A program made the translations under genes and the position numbers. Positions 16,805 to 25,692 of a DNA stretch of 64,000 nucleotides are shown here, piece by piece. Numbering within the stretch: the first letter of the stretch is position 1; every line of letters starts with the position of its first letter. Below the pieces are notes generated by a model. That model was given only the letters and a program-made list of their open reading frames with translations, was not told the DNA's origin and searched no databases. Source of the stretch: Dehalococcoidia bacterium (GTDB lineage: Bacteria; Chloroflexota; Dehalococcoidia; E44-bin15); assembly GCA_035528575.1 (NCBI GenBank), contig DATKYK010000041.1, positions 1 through 64,000 on the forward strand, given 5' to 3'.

Positions 16805-17749
16805 TTGAGCGATAATCTGAAGGGGAAAAATGCCCTGGTAACCGGAGCCGCGGGTGGTATCGGGCATGAGGTATGCCTGGCCCTGGCCAGGGAAGGGGCT
16901 AATATAGTGGCAAACGATATCGGCGCGTCGAGGGACGGCAGCGGTACTGAAGTGGGGCCGGTAGACCAGATAGTTGAGGAGATAAAAAAACTGGGCTGCG
17001 ATTCGATAGCCAACCACGATTCGGTGGTCGACTTCAATGCAGCACAACGGATAATACAGAGCTGTGTAGACAAATTCGGACGTATCGATATACTGGTCAA
17101 CTGTCACGGCAACCTCAGAGATCGTATGATCTGGAACATGACTGAGGATGAGTGGGACTCCGTAATGATCGTACATCTAAAAGGTACTTTCAATACCTGT
17201 CGCCATGCCTGCGTGTTGATGCGGGAGCAGAAATATGGCCGTATTATCAACGTCACGTCAGATGCATGGCGCGGCACCATGGGACATGTCAACTACGGTG
17301 CGGTTAAGGGCGGCATAGTGAGTCTCACCCGCTCTATAGCGCGCGAGATGGGGCGCTACGGGGTAACCGCTAATTGCTTCGCCCCCATCGCCGCTACCAG
17401 GATGACGCTGAACGATGAAGTCATACAGGGCACATGGAAGAGGGTTGAGGCCGGGGTTATGAGCAAAGAGCAGGCAGAGCAGGTCTTGAACATGCCCGGG
17501 CCTGAGCACATACCACCGATCATAGTCTACCTGGCTACCGACCAGGCCGCCAATATCAATGGACAGGTATTCCATGCCGAGGCAGGTAGAGTGGGCATAT
17601 ACAGTGAACCGGTAGAGATAAGGGCCATATACAAGCCGGAGGGCATATTCACCACGGATGAGCTTATTAGTGTGGTGCCCAAGACCCTGCTAACCGGCTA
17701 CATCAATCCCGCTCCCCCCCAACCGGAGAGGGAAAAAAAGTCTGCCTAG
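16805..17749 (+). CDS. Short-chain dehydrogenase (hydroxyacyl-CoA dehydrogenase-like)
   Basis: A 314-residue SDR. A TTG start at 16805 is preferred to the ATG at 16766 because AAGGAGG sits six bases before it and the Rossmann fold begins right after. Visible are ALVTGAAGGIGHE (nucleotide binding), NDIG, ILVNCHGN, and the catalytic set NVTS (Ser) with YGAVKGG (Tyr and Lys four apart). The 60-residue C-terminal extension past the core is typical of the MFE2/17-beta-HSD4-like (3R)-hydroxyacyl-CoA dehydrogenases. It probably oxidises a 3-hydroxyacyl-CoA made by the crotonases. It heads a plus-strand operon reaching to 27021. Confidence 0.88.
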   Translation: MSDNLKGKNALVTGAAGGIGHEVCLALAREGANIVANDIGASRDGSGTEVGPVDQIVEEIKKLGCDSIANHDSVVDFNAAQRIIQSCVDKFGRIDILVNCHGNLRDRMIWNMTEDEWDSVMIVHLKGTFNTCRHACVLMREQKYGRIINVTSDAWRGTMGHVNYGAVKGGIVSLTRSIAREMGRYGVTANCFAPIAATRMTLNDEVIQGTWKRVEAGVMSKEQAEQVLNMPGPEHIPPIIVYLATDQAANINGQVFHAEAGRVGIYSEPVEIRAIYKPEGIFTTDELISVVPKTLLTGYINPAPPQPEREKKSA

Positions 17750-17786
17750 CTGAGCCGTTATAGATAGCGGCAGACAAGCGTAACTT

Positions 17787-19238
17787 ATGAAAATCGGGAT
17801 AGTTTCCTACGGAGCATATATTCCCATATACCGCCTGAAGCGGGACGAGATTGCCCGCGCCTGGGACCGCGGCTCTATGGGAGGAGAAAGGGCCGTAGCT
17901 AACTATGATGAAGATAGTGCTACCATGGCAGTGGAAGCCATAATCGACTGCCTGAAGGACAGCGATCGGCAGAGTATCGATGGCCTGTATTTTGCCTCCA
18001 CAACACCGCCCTACCGTGAAAAGCAATCGGCAAGCCTTATTGCCCTCGCCGCCGACCTGCGCCGCCAAATCTTCACCGCTGACTTTACCGACTCACTTAG
18101 AGCAGGGACGATCGCCCTTCAGGCTGCGCTCGATGCGGTAAAGGGCGGATCTGGAAAGAGGGTCATGCTCGCCGCCGCCGATTGCCGCCTTGGCCAGCCC
18201 CAATCGGACTACGAGCAGAACTTTGGCGATGGTGCCGCTGCCCTTTTAGTAGGTGATGAGGGTGTTGCCTGCGAGATCGAGGGCAGCTACTCCCACGCCG
18301 ACGAATTCCTGGATATATGGAGGACGGATACCGATACCTTCACCAGAAACTGGGAAGACAGGTTTATCCTTGCCGAAGGCTATGTGCGGAATACCAGAGA
18401 GGCCATCTCGGGTATAATGGAGAAATACAGCCTGAAGCCGCATGATATCACCAGGGCGGTCTTCTATGCCCCCGACCCCAGGAGACACTCCGAGATGGCA
18501 AGAGCACTGGGTTTTGACCCCAAGACCCAGGTACAGGACCCCATGTTTGCCACGGTAGGCAATACCGGCGCTGCCTTTGCCTTAATGATGCTCATCGCTG
18601 CGTTGGAGGAGGCCAGGGCGGGGGATAGAATCCTGTTTGCCAACTATGGCGACGGCGGTGACGCCTTTATCATGCGGGTAACCGAGGAAATCGAGAGGGT
18701 GAGGGAGAGGCGCGGGATCAGGAGCCACCTGGCATCGCGGATGACCCTTCTCAACTATGAGAAATACCTGCGCTTCCGCCGGCTTATCCCCATCGAGGCC
18801 CAGGCCCGGGAGCAGGCCAATGCCTTTCCTCCGGTGGCGTGGCGGGAACGGGAGCAACTGATCAGCTTCCACGGCTCCAGGTGCAAGCGTTGCGGCCGCA
18901 CCTTCCACCCGATGCAGCGGGTGTGTATCTATTGCGGGGCCAAGGATGAGTATGAGGGAGTCCGGCTCTCTGACAGACAGGGCACGCTATATACCTACAC
19001 CGTGGATAACCTGGCGCTCAGTGGCGACCCCCCAACAATCGTGAGCAAGGTACACCTGGCGGATGGGGACGGTGAAAGAGAAGAGAACGGAAAGGTGGGG
19101 GTGTATTGCCTGATGACCGACCGTGACCCCCAAAAGGTTGAGCCGGATATGCCGGTGGAGATGACCTTCCGCAAGATGCACGATTCCGGTGGTATGCATA
19201 CCTATTACTGGAAATGCCGGCCGCCGAGAGAGCCCTAA
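17787..19238 (+). CDS. HMG-CoA-synthase-like protein fused to a DUF35 OB-fold/zinc-ribbon domain
   Basis: A 483-residue two-part protein. Residues 1-330 are thiolase-fold of the HMG-CoA synthase type (IGIVSYGAYIPIYRL start, FASTTPPYREKQ, VGNTGAAFALMML). Residues about 355-480 are a DUF35 module: zinc ribbon CKRCGRTF...CIYCG, then an OB fold (GTLYTYTVDNLALSG). The position of the HMG-CoA synthase nucleophile Cys, normally C-x-AGT, reads SLRAGT with Leu at residue 104. It therefore cannot use the classical Cys acyl-enzyme. DUF35 proteins partner thiolases, and a thiolase gene follows 16 bases later, so a thiolase/HMGCS-like/DUF35 assembly is likely. Confidence 0.87.
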   Translation: MKIGIVSYGAYIPIYRLKRDEIARAWDRGSMGGERAVANYDEDSATMAVEAIIDCLKDSDRQSIDGLYFASTTPPYREKQSASLIALAADLRRQIFTADFTDSLRAGTIALQAALDAVKGGSGKRVMLAAADCRLGQPQSDYEQNFGDGAAALLVGDEGVACEIEGSYSHADEFLDIWRTDTDTFTRNWEDRFILAEGYVRNTREAISGIMEKYSLKPHDITRAVFYAPDPRRHSEMARALGFDPKTQVQDPMFATVGNTGAAFALMMLIAALEEARAGDRILFANYGDGGDAFIMRVTEEIERVRERRGIRSHLASRMTLLNYEKYLRFRRLIPIEAQAREQANAFPPVAWREREQLISFHGSRCKRCGRTFHPMQRVCIYCGAKDEYEGVRLSDRQGTLYTYTVDNLALSGDPPTIVSKVHLADGDGEREENGKVGVYCLMTDRDPQKVEPDMPVEMTFRKMHDSGGMHTYYWKCRPPREP

Positions 19239-19254
19239 GGGTCTAAAAAAGAGA

Positions 19255-20433
19255 ATGGATACCATCAAGGACAAGGTTGCCATCGTCGGCATGGGGTGCT
19301 GCAAGTTCGGCGAGAACTGGGATAAGAGCGCCGACGATATGATTATCGACGCGGTCTATGAAGCGTATGAGGATGCCGGCATGGGGCGCGAGGATATACA
19401 GGCTGCCTGGGTAGGGACAGCCTTCTCCGGTATCGGCGGGATCAGCATTGCTGGGCCGCTTAAGCTCGACCGCATCCCCATCACCCGGGTGGAAAACTTC
19501 TGCGCCACCGGGATGGAGACCATTAGAAATGCCTCCTTTGCCATAGCCTGTGGGGCTTATGATATTGTGCTCTGCGTGGGTTTTGAGAAGCTGAAGGATA
19601 CCGGCCTCGCCGGGCTTCCCGCTGGCTACACCCACCCCGTCCTGGGGATTAATGTTACCGCACCGGGAAGGTGGGCAATGGGCGCCACCCGGTATTTCCA
19701 GGCCTACGACATCGACCCGCAGGAGGGCAGGAAAACCCTGGCCCGGATCTCGGTGAAAAGTCACTATAATGGGGCGCGCCACCCCAAAGCGCACCTTCGC
19801 AGGGAGGTAACTATAGAGCAGGTGCTCAGCGCACCGATCATCGCCTGGCCGCTGGGTCTATTCGATTGTTGTGGCAACACCGATGGCGCTGCCGCCGCCA
19901 TCCTCACCAGGGCGGACATGGCCAAAAGCTTCCGCGATGACTATGTATTAGTCAAGGGAATCGGGCTTGCCATTGGCCCTGGCCTGGGGAAGGAGGATGC
20001 CAGTTATGACTACATCCACCTTCCTGAAACAGAGGCCGCAGCGAAGCAGGCATATGAGCAGGCAGGTATCACCAACCCCCGTAAGGAGCTCGATATCCTG
20101 GAGCTACATGATTGCTTCACCATAAGCGAGCTGATGACCCTTGAGGCCATCGGTATATGCCCCCAGGGGAAGGCTAAAGAGGACATAGACGCCGGAACCT
20201 TTACCCTAACCGGGGAACTGCCGGTTAATGCCGACGGTGGCCTGAAGTCCTTCGGACACCCTGTGGCTGCCAGTGGACTGAGGGAGTGCTACGAGGTATA
20301 TAAGCAGATTCAGGGCAAGGCACAGCTACCGGAACGCCAGTTGAAGGATGTCAGGCTGGGGCTGTCTCATAATCAGGGTGGCCACCCAGGGTGCCTGCTG
20401 CCCATTATCACCATCCTGGGACGGGCAGGATAA
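19255..20433 (+). CDS. SCP2/lipid-transfer-type thiolase
   Basis: A 392-residue thiolase. The start at 19255 is chosen because the upstream in-frame stretch overlaps the previous gene. It carries the nucleophilic Cys in NFCATGMETIRNA near residue 83, the ELHDCFTISELM segment, and GGLKSFGHPVAASG with the catalytic His. This architecture matches SCP2-type thiolases and the lipid-transfer-protein thiolases that pair with DUF35 proteins in archaeal mevalonate synthesis and in steroid side-chain cleavage. Within this operon it probably cleaves a 3-oxoacyl-CoA or a tertiary 3-hydroxyacyl-CoA. Confidence 0.9.
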   Translation: MDTIKDKVAIVGMGCCKFGENWDKSADDMIIDAVYEAYEDAGMGREDIQAAWVGTAFSGIGGISIAGPLKLDRIPITRVENFCATGMETIRNASFAIACGAYDIVLCVGFEKLKDTGLAGLPAGYTHPVLGINVTAPGRWAMGATRYFQAYDIDPQEGRKTLARISVKSHYNGARHPKAHLRREVTIEQVLSAPIIAWPLGLFDCCGNTDGAAAAILTRADMAKSFRDDYVLVKGIGLAIGPGLGKEDASYDYIHLPETEAAAKQAYEQAGITNPRKELDILELHDCFTISELMTLEAIGICPQGKAKEDIDAGTFTLTGELPVNADGGLKSFGHPVAASGLRECYEVYKQIQGKAQLPERQLKDVRLGLSHNQGGHPGCLLPIITILGRAG

Positions 20434-20439
20434 GTAACC

Positions 20440-21648
20440 ATGTCCAAAGAAGCCCTGAAAGGCGTGAAGGTGCTGGAGCTATGCCAGCTGGTAGCCGGGC
20501 CTTACTGCACCAAGCTACTGGCTGACCTGGGCGCCGAGGTGGTGAAGATAGAGGAGCCGGGAGGCGGCGATGCGGCCAGGAGTTTACCCCCCTTCCTCCA
20601 TGATATACCCGATGCGGAGGGAAGCGGGCTCTTCCTCTATTTAAACACCAATAAATTTGGGGTCACCCTAAATGTGGCCACAGCAACCGGAAAGGACATT
20701 TTTCTGGAACTGGTGAAGCAAGCCGACATCCTGGTTGAGGATAACCCGCCCCAATGGATGACAGAGCGGGGGCTGGACTACCAAAGCCTCAAGGAGATTA
20801 ACCCCCGGCTTATAATGACCTCCATTACCCCTTTCGGGCAAAGCGGTCCCTACCGCGATTACAAGGCCTATCCGCTCAATGTCTTTCAATTTGGTGGCGA
20901 GGGCTATCTTACCCCCGGTGGTGTGGAGAACACTAGCCGCCCCCCGCTCAAGGTTGGGAGGTTCCTGGCAGAATACGATAGCGGGCTAAGCGCCGCCATC
21001 GCCATCCTTGCCGCCCTCTACTGGAGGGGGAAATCGGGTAGCGGGCAGCGGATCGACATATCCAAACAGGAATCACTTATGGCGCTCAACCGGATGGATA
21101 TGGTCAGGTCGGCCAATGAGGGAGAGGTCATCACCAGGGCGAAGCAGGGGGTTCCCTATGGTGGTGTCCTGCCGTGCCGGGACGGCTACACCGTGTTCAT
21201 AACCTGGGAATCGGTGCAGTGGGACCGGCTGGTAGCGTTTATGGGAGACCCGGAGTGGGCTAGCTATGATAAGTTCAGGGACTACGCCGGTCGCTATCAA
21301 CACGGCGAGCTGCTGAACGCCCTGCTAACGGAATGGCTGGTAAATCACCCTAAAGAGGAGCTTTATCACGAAGGACAGGCCGCGGGAGTCCCCTTTGCCA
21401 TGGTCTATACATCAAAGGATCTGGTTGATTCAGAGCACCTGAAGGCAAGGGGTTTCTTCGTGGAGATAGACCACCCCAGGACGGGTAAGGTCAAATATCC
21501 ATCAGCACCCTATAAGTTCTCGGAGACACCGTGGCAGGCCAAGAGGCCGGCACCGCTTCTTGGCGAGCACAACGAGGAGGTCTTTGTTCGGTGGCTGGGA
21601 CATCCCCGTGAGGAGCTGGCCAAGCTCGGCTCGGCAGGGGTGGTCTGA
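20440..21648 (+). CDS. CaiB/BaiF family III CoA-transferase
   Basis: A 402-residue protein with the family start LKGVKVLELCQLVAGPYCTKLLADLGAEVVKIEEPGGGD-type sequence, ITPFGQSGPYRDYKAYP, and the Asp of AEYDSGLSAAIAILAAL, which corresponds to the CoA-acylated nucleophile (Asp169 in Frc/CaiB). It would move CoA between organic acids through an aspartyl-CoA anhydride. It starts six bases after the thiolase and is followed by a second family member after 16 bases, suggesting a heteromeric pair, as for some bile acid and benzylsuccinate CoA-transferases. Confidence 0.9.
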   Translation: MSKEALKGVKVLELCQLVAGPYCTKLLADLGAEVVKIEEPGGGDAARSLPPFLHDIPDAEGSGLFLYLNTNKFGVTLNVATATGKDIFLELVKQADILVEDNPPQWMTERGLDYQSLKEINPRLIMTSITPFGQSGPYRDYKAYPLNVFQFGGEGYLTPGGVENTSRPPLKVGRFLAEYDSGLSAAIAILAALYWRGKSGSGQRIDISKQESLMALNRMDMVRSANEGEVITRAKQGVPYGGVLPCRDGYTVFITWESVQWDRLVAFMGDPEWASYDKFRDYAGRYQHGELLNALLTEWLVNHPKEELYHEGQAAGVPFAMVYTSKDLVDSEHLKARGFFVEIDHPRTGKVKYPSAPYKFSETPWQAKRPAPLLGEHNEEVFVRWLGHPREELAKLGSAGVV

Positions 21649-21664
21649 CCGAAGATAAAGGCAT

Positions 21665-22870
21665 ATGGATATTCTTAGTGGAGTGCGAATACTCGATTTT
21701 ACCCGGTATGCCGCCGGACCCCAGATAACGTTGCTACTGGCATTCATGGGGGCTGAGGTTATCAAGGTGGAGAGCCGGGTGGATATGGACCACTTTCGAA
21801 GACAGGAGGCGGCGGTGGTATTTGGCTCGGAAAGGGCAGCCGCCGATTGTTTCAACAGCCTTAATGCCAATAAGCTGGGAACAACCATCAACCTGAAGAC
21901 CATAGAAGGGATCGAGCTGGCCAAGAGACTGGTCCGGATAAGCGATGTGGTGGTGGACAACTTCAGGGCTGGCATCATGGACAGGCTGGGATTGGGCTAC
22001 GGTGTCATCAGGGGGATCAAGCCGGATATAATAATGCTTTCGGCGTCGAGCCATGGCTCCACCGGCCCGGAAAGCGGGTACATCGCCTATGCCGTGACCA
22101 TGGGAGCGCTCAGCGGGCTTTCGCAGGTAACCGGCTATGCAGAAGGCCCACCGGTAATCATGAGGAGCAGCGCGGACCTGAGACCGGGGACCAGCGCCGC
22201 CTTTGCCATCCTAGCTGCCCTGAACTACCGCCAGGAGACCGGCGAGGGGCAATTCATCGACTTCTCCGCCAGGGAGGCCCTCACATGTGGAATCGGGGAG
22301 ACCATCATGGACTATACCATGAACGGCAGGGTTCACTCTCGAAGTGGTAATCGCGATGATATTATGGCTCCCCATAATTGTTACCGCTGCCGGGGCGATG
22401 ATAAGTGGGTGAGCATTGCCATCTCTCGTGACGATGAGTGGGAAGCCCTCTGCCATGCCCTGGGTAATCCGCCGTGGGCGGGAGATGAAAGGTTCACTGA
22501 CCAATTTAGCCGATGGCAGCACCATGAGGAACTGGATGAGCTCATCGAAGCGTGGACCATAAACCATACCCATTACGAGGTAATGGAGACGCTCCAGGGA
22601 GCGGGGGTAGCCGCAACACCCTCCTCCAGCAATGAGGAGCTTTTCAATGATCCTCACTGCCGGGAGCGGGAATGCTTTACCCCGGTGCAACACCCTGAAG
22701 AAGGCGAGCTCTATGTACTGGCACCCCCCTGGAAATTCTCCGCCACGCCGGCAAGGGTCACCGCTCCGGCACCGCTGCTCGGGGAACACAACGGCTATGT
22801 CTTGGGAGAACTCCTGGGTATGCCTGAAGAGGAGATCACAAGGCTGATAGCGGAGGAGGTTCTTTACTAG
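21665..22870 (+). CDS. CaiB/BaiF family III CoA-transferase (second subunit-like)
   Basis: A 401-residue family III protein: ILDFTRYAAGPQITLLLAFMGAEVIKVE at the start, VVVDNFRAGIMDRLGLGY near residue 100, and SADLRPGTSAAFAILAAL with the candidate catalytic Asp. It differs enough from the preceding gene to suggest a distinct role rather than recent duplication. In benzylsuccinyl-CoA transferase (BbsEF), two such genes encode one enzyme. That analogy is inference here. Confidence 0.89.
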   Translation: MDILSGVRILDFTRYAAGPQITLLLAFMGAEVIKVESRVDMDHFRRQEAAVVFGSERAAADCFNSLNANKLGTTINLKTIEGIELAKRLVRISDVVVDNFRAGIMDRLGLGYGVIRGIKPDIIMLSASSHGSTGPESGYIAYAVTMGALSGLSQVTGYAEGPPVIMRSSADLRPGTSAAFAILAALNYRQETGEGQFIDFSAREALTCGIGETIMDYTMNGRVHSRSGNRDDIMAPHNCYRCRGDDKWVSIAISRDDEWEALCHALGNPPWAGDERFTDQFSRWQHHEELDELIEAWTINHTHYEVMETLQGAGVAATPSSSNEELFNDPHCRERECFTPVQHPEEGELYVLAPPWKFSATPARVTAPAPLLGEHNGYVLGELLGMPEEEITRLIAEEVLY

Positions 22871-22941
22871 ATCAAGAGCTGCCATTCATTCCTGTTTCTA
22901 GTTAAAATGGGCTATATCCATCGGGATGAGAAAGAAGGGCT

Positions 22942-23835
22942 ATGAAGTATCGTAATGTACTCCTCAAAATCGAAGGCGCGGTTGCCACCATTACCCTGAA
23001 CCGCCCGGAGAAGCTAAATGCGATAAACGACGCGATGTTTCGGGAATTATTAGCTGCACTCGATGAAGTAAGGCAAGAAGGGGACTCCCTGGTGGTCGTT
23101 ATCAAGGGGGCAGGGCGGTCGTTTAGCGCCGGGCAGGACCTGAGCGGGGTGGGCACCGATGAGGTAATGCCTCCTAACCCCCGGAGCAAGGCCTACCTCT
23201 ATAATATGTTTGCCACCGACATGCAAAACCAGTGGAGGTGGCAAACCATCTTCGAGTTCCCCAAGATTACCGTCGCCCAGGTGCACGGATACTGCCTGGG
23301 TGGGGGACTCGACCTGGCAATGGCCTGCCGCGCCATCATCGCCACCGACAATGCTGTGTTGGGCGACCCCTCGGTAAGGATGGGGCTTGCTTCACCCAAC
23401 CCCCTGTGGACATACCGCATCGGGCTTAAGAAATCCAAGGAGCTTCTCCTCACCGGGAAGTATATAGACGGCAAGGAGGCGGAGCGGATCGGTCTGGTAA
23501 TGAAAGCGGTGCCCGCAGATAAACTGGAGGAGGAGATGAGCAGCGTCACCGAAGGCTTTACCAAGTCGGCGGGGATCGGCGGCTTCGATCAGCTAGCTGA
23601 CTTCTGGTCTTTCAATATGGCGGCCCTCGACCTTGGCGGGCTGGCTGCGGCTCGGCGGCTCGCGGGTAATGCTTATGTCCTCAGCGCCATCCAGCGGCCG
23701 GAACGAAGCATCACCGACCGTGGCGAGTTTAACTTTTACGATGTCCGGGATAAGAAGGGGCTCAAGGCAGCCATCGAGGAGAGGGATGCCCCCTTCAAAG
23801 AATATTTCCCCCCACCCCAACCTAAAAAGAGGTGA
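22942..23835 (+). CDS. Crotonase family protein
   Basis: A 297-residue crotonase-fold enzyme: ITLNRPEKLNAINDAMF, the oxyanion segment SFSAGQDLSGVG, and VAQVHGYCLGGGLDLAMAC. The two hydratase glutamates are replaced: Glu144 by Asp (GGLDLA) and Glu164 by Ser (GDPSVRMG). The C-terminal GEFNFYDVRDKKGLKAA and RDAPFKEYF tail is shared with 23843. It may be a ring-opening hydrolase, decarboxylase or unusual hydratase rather than a standard enoyl-CoA hydratase. It is part of the long plus-strand operon. Confidence 0.87.
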   Translation: MKYRNVLLKIEGAVATITLNRPEKLNAINDAMFRELLAALDEVRQEGDSLVVVIKGAGRSFSAGQDLSGVGTDEVMPPNPRSKAYLYNMFATDMQNQWRWQTIFEFPKITVAQVHGYCLGGGLDLAMACRAIIATDNAVLGDPSVRMGLASPNPLWTYRIGLKKSKELLLTGKYIDGKEAERIGLVMKAVPADKLEEEMSSVTEGFTKSAGIGGFDQLADFWSFNMAALDLGGLAAARRLAGNAYVLSAIQRPERSITDRGEFNFYDVRDKKGLKAAIEERDAPFKEYFPPPQPKKR

Positions 23836-23842
23836 ACATAAA

Positions 23843-24676
23843 ATGAGCGAGATTATTTACGAGAAGAAGGAAGGGATCGGTTGGATCACGCTAAACCGCC
23901 CTGAAGAGCTGAATGCTATGAACGATGCGATGCTGGCAGGGCTGGATGAGGCATTTGCCGCCGCTGAGCCAGACCTGGAGGTAAAGGTGGTAGTGGTAAA
24001 GGGCGCCGGCCAGGCCTTCAGTGTGGGGCAGGACCTTAGCGGGGTAGGAACCTTCGAGGTATTATCCGAGCCAGGTGAAAACCTCACCATCAAGAGGCGT
24101 ATGGAGGCAGAGCGACGCCGCAACCGGAGGTGGGAGTACATATTCAATCTGGCCAAGCCGACCATCGCGCAGGTGCATGGCCATTGCCTCGGCACCGGCT
24201 GCTACCTGGCAATGGTATGTGATATCACCGTAGCCTCTGAGGATGCACTCTTCGGTGACCCCCTGCTCAGGATGGGCCTGCTTCCCCATATGCCCCTCTG
24301 GACCTGGCTCATCGGGATAAAGAAGGCCAAGGAGCTACTCTACACCGGAAGGTACATGGACGCCAACGAGGCGGAGCAGTTCGGGTTGATAAATAAGGCG
24401 GTCCCACGAGATGAGCTAGAGGATGAGGTCACGAGGCTGGCGAAAGGCATCAGCCTCCTACCAGGCGATGGCCTCGCTCCCGCTAAGGACGCTATCAACT
24501 CCGTTATGGAAGCCAGAGGTCTGGGGGAGGCATGGCGATTTACCAACAATATGCAACTGGTAATGCAGCAGCGCACTATGGAGCCTGGTGAGTTCAACTT
24601 CTTCAAGGTCAGGGACAAGAAAGGCCTCAAGGCAGCCCTCAAGGAGAGGGATGCCCTTTTTGAAAAGTTTTCATAA
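23843..24676 (+). CDS. Crotonase family protein
   Basis: A 277-residue crotonase. The ATG at 23843, seven bases after the previous stop and preceded by AAGAGGTG, is the natural start; the upstream in-frame stretch overlaps the 22942 gene. It has ITLNRPEELNAMNDAM and AFSVGQDLSGVG, and GHCLGTGCYLAMVCD. The Glu144 equivalent is Tyr and the Glu164 equivalent is Leu (GDPLLRMG). It is the closest relative of the preceding gene product, with the same tail (GEFNFFKVRDKKGLKAALKE). The pair probably arose by tandem duplication and may form mixed oligomers. Confidence 0.87.
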   Translation: MSEIIYEKKEGIGWITLNRPEELNAMNDAMLAGLDEAFAAAEPDLEVKVVVVKGAGQAFSVGQDLSGVGTFEVLSEPGENLTIKRRMEAERRRNRRWEYIFNLAKPTIAQVHGHCLGTGCYLAMVCDITVASEDALFGDPLLRMGLLPHMPLWTWLIGIKKAKELLYTGRYMDANEAEQFGLINKAVPRDELEDEVTRLAKGISLLPGDGLAPAKDAINSVMEARGLGEAWRFTNNMQLVMQQRTMEPGEFNFFKVRDKKGLKAALKERDALFEKFS

Positions 24677-24759
24677 GAGGCGTAGCATGCCCACAGTAAC
24701 TGGCCAGGAATTCAGGGCTCGATATTAAGAAATGTGAATGATTTCTGAGGAGGCACAAT

Positions 24760-25683
24760 ATGCCCACAGGATTTGGCTGGGAATTCAAGACTCAATATCA
24801 GAAGTGCTACTGGGAGAATGGTGAGTATCGAGAGAGGGAATACCGGGACAGCCTGTATGAGAAGCTTAGCGACCGCATCGCCCGGATAACCTTTAACCGT
24901 CCGGATAAGAGGAACGCCTTTAACGACCGGCAGTTTGAGGACTTCTCCGCAGCGCTACACCAGGCCAATGACGACCCCGATATCAGGGTGGTTATCCTGA
25001 GAGGAGCGGGTACCTGCTTTGGCGCCGGCCATGACCTTAGCTCCCCCGAAAAGGAGGAGTCCCCACCGGTTCATCCCGGCATAAATCCCACGCTGGTGGA
25101 CTATTACGGGTTCGAGCGGCGGCGCTGCACCAAATTCGAGGATATAACCGATTACCCCAAGATCACGATTGCCCAGGTGCATGGCAAGTGCATCGGTGCC
25201 AGCCAGATAGTGGCCTCCTGCTGCGATCTCATAATCACTGCGGAGGATGCGCAGTTTGGCATCCGAGGCTTCGGCAGCCAGCTTCATGGGATTACCGATT
25301 GGCCGGTCTGGCCCCTGTGGTCCTATAAAGCCTATGCCGGCCGGACGATCACGGAGATGTCGGGGAAGGAGGCGGTGGCGCTGGGCTTCGCCAACAGGGC
25401 AGTCCCCATAGATAAGCTTGAGCAGGAAGCGATTAAGTGGGCCGAGGCGCTAAGCGAGTTGCCCAGCGAGGCCGTTGCCGTCACCAAGGAATGGATTAAC
25501 GGGACGCTCGATATCACCGGGGTGGGTGGCACCCAGAGGGGTCACTTCCTCTCCCACCTCGCCCTGCAATATGTGCGTTTCAGGCCCGATGAGGTCAACC
25601 TCTATAAAGCAAAAAGGGACAAGGGGCTGAAGGGCTTCCTTGAAGACCGGGCGAAAACGGCTACACCCGAAGCAACAAAGTGA
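24760..25683 (+). CDS. Crotonase family protein
   Basis: A 307-residue crotonase with a 45-residue N-terminal extension (MPTGFGWEFKTQYQKCY onward) before the ITFNRPDKRNAFNDRQF start. It has the FGAGHDLSSP segment and IAQVHGKCIGASQIVASCCD. The glutamate positions read Ile and Gly, so standard hydratase chemistry is unlikely. The tail RPDEVNLYKAKRDKGLKGFLED matches the other three crotonases. A short duplicated piece of its own start (CCCACAG...GGAATTCA) appears at 24690-24725 in the gap before it, hinting at local duplication. Confidence 0.86.
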   Translation: MPTGFGWEFKTQYQKCYWENGEYREREYRDSLYEKLSDRIARITFNRPDKRNAFNDRQFEDFSAALHQANDDPDIRVVILRGAGTCFGAGHDLSSPEKEESPPVHPGINPTLVDYYGFERRRCTKFEDITDYPKITIAQVHGKCIGASQIVASCCDLIITAEDAQFGIRGFGSQLHGITDWPVWPLWSYKAYAGRTITEMSGKEAVALGFANRAVPIDKLEQEAIKWAEALSELPSEAVAVTKEWINGTLDITGVGGTQRGHFLSHLALQYVRFRPDEVNLYKAKRDKGLKGFLEDRAKTATPEATK

Positions 25684-25692
25684 GGGATTAGT

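Noticed and set aside
22211-22885. 224-codon minus-strand open frame
   Set aside because: It lies antisense within the CaiB/BaiF gene at 21665-22870 and shows no family features.
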